Of a stretch of 18,884 bases of DNA, positions 16,988 through 18,884 are shown one piece after another. Positions within the stretch are counted from its first letter, which is position 1, and each line of letters opens with the position of its first letter. Both the position numbers and the translations under genes were made by a program. Source of the DNA: Stramenopiles sp. TOSAG23-2 (taxonomy: Eukaryota > Sar); the NCBI GenBank assembly GCA_900128395.1, contig LT649597.1:1-18884 (forward strand). Reading direction: 5' to 3'. Under the pieces are notes generated by a model. It saw nothing but the letters and a program-made list of their open reading frames with translations, had not been told where the DNA came from and made no database searches.

Positions 16988-18358
16988 TCATTTCTTTGGA
17001 CCAGCCAATTCCAAAATTGCATCCCTTAACCGTTCGAACTCTTCCTCTTGATTATAAATAGCATGGCTCAACCGTATATAATTACCTATGTCCGATCCAA
17101 AATTTCCTATTGCCACTTCTAAATTATATTCATCTCGCAATGTTGATCTTACACCTTTAGTTGGCATTCCAGGAACATCATTAACAATTAATCTCTCTGG
17201 CAATTTAATCATAGTCATTGAGGAAGACATGTCTTCAGGTACCCCGATACTCGTTTCCCAAGCATTAGTTAACATTGTCGCCTGTTTCCAACATTCTTCT
17301 TTATTGTAGTCTATTGCATTACGATTATCTGTTGAACGCCAATTTTGTAAATATTCTAATGCAGTTGGTACAGCAATATATGCACTAAAATCTTTTGTTC
17401 CTGGCCATCGACTTTCTGCACTTAAATTTTCACCATATGGCCATGAAATAATTGCATGATTAGTATTTTTCATGTCATTTGCATAATACAAAAAAGTAGC
17501 AGATGTTGGTGTCATTGCCCATTTATGTAAGTTGGAAAAATAAAAATCACAATCTAAATCCTCCAAATTAATCGTATTATTATTATTATTATTATTGTTA
17601 TTGTTGTTTTCATTACTTGATGTATCTACATAACTTTCTACGTCATTATTATAACTATTGGCATCATCATCATCAACACCACTGTTGTTATTATTATCAT
17701 GATCAAAATGTATCGAGCCAATTGCATGGGATCCATCAACAGCTATTTCAACATTAGTGGATGCATAGGTCCTACACATTTCAATAATTTCTTTTATTGG
17801 TAGAACAATTGCAGGTTGTGAAGTAATATGATCTAAAAAGCAATATTGTGGTGTGTGCTCCATTAATGTCATTTCTACTTGTCTCAATACTTCATTTTTA
17901 TCATGAATTGGAAATGGAATATTCACTTCAATTATTTTTCCACCAAATGGTTCACAATGATGTTTCAATGAATATTTACAAGCACCATATATGTGATTGA
18001 ATATTAATATTGTTTTATTTGTTTTTGATTTTTTTTTTTGCATTTGACTAGCCCAACGTTGTGCAATAGTCGACGTGGCTACCGTTGCATTTTCCACAAT
18101 GGAAATATTGTCCGATTCAACATTTAAATAATTAGCAATGGATGTTTCTACACGCTGTAATCTCAAATCTAAACCGTTTTCTATATCAAAATACAACGCA
18201 TCAGGTTGTCCTAACCATTCCTTACGAAAATCATCTTGAACTTTTAATACTTCCTGTGGGCAAGCACCAAATGAACCATTATTTAACCTTCCAACGTTTG
18301 GCAAATGGTGTGAAAAATCATTAATATGCTTGCTACAACGTTGAACGGTTCGAAGCAT
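16988..18358 (-). CDS. PLP-dependent class V aminotransferase, isopenicillin-N-epimerase-like
   Basis: 456 residues. The evidence is RLNNGSFGACPQEVL (24-38), the fingerprint of the CefD/isopenicillin-N-epimerase-like branch; NATVATSTI (90-98), the phosphate-binding region; AVDGSHAIG (206-214), with Asp208 to pair with the PLP pyridine nitrogen; and NLHKW (276-280), with Lys279 as the predicted Schiff-base lysine. WPGTKDFSAYIA (318-329) and a C-terminal RLSHAIYNQEEE (429-440) also fit. Members include epimerases, cysteine lyases and desulfhydrases; the substrate cannot be told from sequence. Between Asp208 and Lys279 there is a low-complexity Asp/Asn insert (about 220-262, with 11 consecutive Asn) that family members normally lack. 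The N-terminus MLRTVQRCSKHI is basic and without acids, so mitochondrial import is possible. The start is the ATG at 18358; the upstream extension begins with TTG and is rejected. The stop is TGA. Confidence 0.85.
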   Translation of the reverse strand: MLRTVQRCSKHINDFSHHLPNVGRLNNGSFGACPQEVLKVQDDFRKEWLGQPDALYFDIENGLDLRLQRVETSIANYLNVESDNISIVENATVATSTIAQRWASQMQKKKSKTNKTILIFNHIYGACKYSLKHHCEPFGGKIIEVNIPFPIHDKNEVLRQVEMTLMEHTPQYCFLDHITSQPAIVLPIKEIIEMCRTYASTNVEIAVDGSHAIGSIHFDHDNNNNSGVDDDDANSYNNDVESYVDTSSNENNNNNNNNNNNTINLEDLDCDFYFSNLHKWAMTPTSATFLYYANDMKNTNHAIISWPYGENLSAESRWPGTKDFSAYIAVPTALEYLQNWRSTDNRNAIDYNKEECWKQATMLTNAWETSIGVPEDMSSSMTMIKLPERLIVNDVPGMPTKGVRSTLRDEYNLEVAIGNFGSDIGNYIRLSHAIYNQEEEFERLRDAILELAGPKK

Positions 18359-18496
18359 TATTTCTTTCTTTTCTTTAAAGAAGAAAATCAATTAGTTATA
18401 CCTTTGTTGATTTGCAAAATATTAGTATTTTGGATGACAAAGAAAAAAATAATACCAACTCCCTTTCTCATGTAATATATTTTACATTCATAATCT

Positions 18497-18750
18497 AAAC
18501 CTTGTAAATGATCAGGATTGTTAGTGCATTTCAAAATGGCAGTTAATTTAAGTACTAATTTAGTATACTAATATATGTATATTTGATAGGGACAATATCA
18601 ACGACATTTTTGGATATAAAAAAAAACCTTGTAAATGATCAGGATTGTTAGTGCATTTCAAAATGGCAGTTAATTTAAGTACTAATTTAGTATACTAATA
18701 TATGTATATTTGATAGGGACAATATCAACGACATTTTTGGATATAAAAAA
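18497..18750. repeat. Perfect 127-bp tandem duplication
   Basis: Bases 18497-18623 and 18624-18750 are identical by eye and directly abut. The unit starts AAACCTTGTAAATGATCAGG and ends in a run of A following TTTTTGGATAT. It lies about 140 bp upstream of the PLP-enzyme start. No coding content is seen. Confidence 0.9.
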
Positions 18751-18840
18751 AATATAAAAAAAGATTTCGTGAATGATATTATATTAGATAAAGATACGTA
18801 TATTATGTTATATAGATGTAGTAAACAGATCGATGTATGT

Positions 18841-18858
18841 ATATATATATATATATAT
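18841..18858. repeat. (AT)9 microsatellite
   Basis: A simple dinucleotide run near the window's right end, with no associated gene visible. Confidence 0.7.
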
Positions 18859-18884
18859 GTATAAAATATATTATATCTATCTAT

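Larger units (their letters stand above)
18359..18884. other. Upstream region of the PLP-enzyme gene
   Basis: About 525 bp to the window end. It is AT-rich, holds the 127-bp tandem duplication (18497-18750) and a TA/AT microsatellite (18841-18858), and has no ORF or RNA gene I can support. The first 140 bp upstream of the ATG should contain the 5' UTR or core promoter of the PLP-enzyme gene. Confidence 0.5.

Noticed and set aside
18359-18391. N-terminal extension of the PLP enzyme
   Set aside because: It needs a TTG start. The ATG at 18358 gives a plausible N-terminus.
428-18750. The two tandem duplications as ends (terminal repeats) of one large mobile element
   Set aside because: The two units are unrelated in sequence, each is an abutting pair rather than a flanking pair, and no transposase, integrase or reverse transcriptase lies between them.

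Overview
The window is nuclear DNA from an AT-rich, intron-poor eukaryote. Four complete genes and one gene cut by the window edge can be read, and none needs an intron. All three standard stop codons are used as stops (TAA, TAG, TGA), which argues against a ciliate-type code. The protein families (eukaryote-only SPT small subunit, DDT/WHIM chromatin protein, dual-specificity-phosphatase fold, ankyrin repeats) and the Asn/Gln/Ser-rich low-complexity runs suggest a unicellular protist. A diatom or other stramenopile microalga is my guess, but nothing here proves it.

Layout. Bases 1-412 (minus) are the 5' part of an ankyrin-repeat gene that leaves the window. Upstream of it lies a perfect 118-bp tandem duplication (428-663). 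A 57-residue serine palmitoyltransferase small subunit is at 1364-1537 (plus). It converges on a minus-strand gene at 1805-4345 whose product has a dual-specificity phosphatase fold with Ser in place of the catalytic Cys, followed by about 700 residues of low-complexity basic sequence. A 1.8-kb divergent intergenic region (4346-6135) separates that gene from the main feature: a single 10.6-kb ORF (6136-16728, plus; 3530 residues). A short convergent gap with two hairpins follows, then a minus-strand PLP enzyme of the isopenicillin-N-epimerase-like class V aminotransferase group (16988-18358). Upstream of that gene is a second perfect tandem duplication (127 bp, 18497-18750).

The centre of interest is the giant ORF. 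It reads as a chromatin-remodelling accessory subunit or scaffold. In order it has a basic/acidic tail, Tudor-like, DDT, split bromodomain, WHIM1, Tudor-like, AT-hook, WHIM2, three PDZ-like modules, a second bromodomain, six copies of a module that looks like the RAMA modified-DNA reader, AT-hook-like motifs, coiled coils, and a C-terminal motif present twice. The six-fold array, with an ungapped 37-residue core in every copy, is the strongest candidate for something undescribed. Both bromodomains also lack the usual acetyl-lysine-binding Asn. The genes here have no obvious joint pathway; this is ordinary eukaryotic gene order, not an operon.
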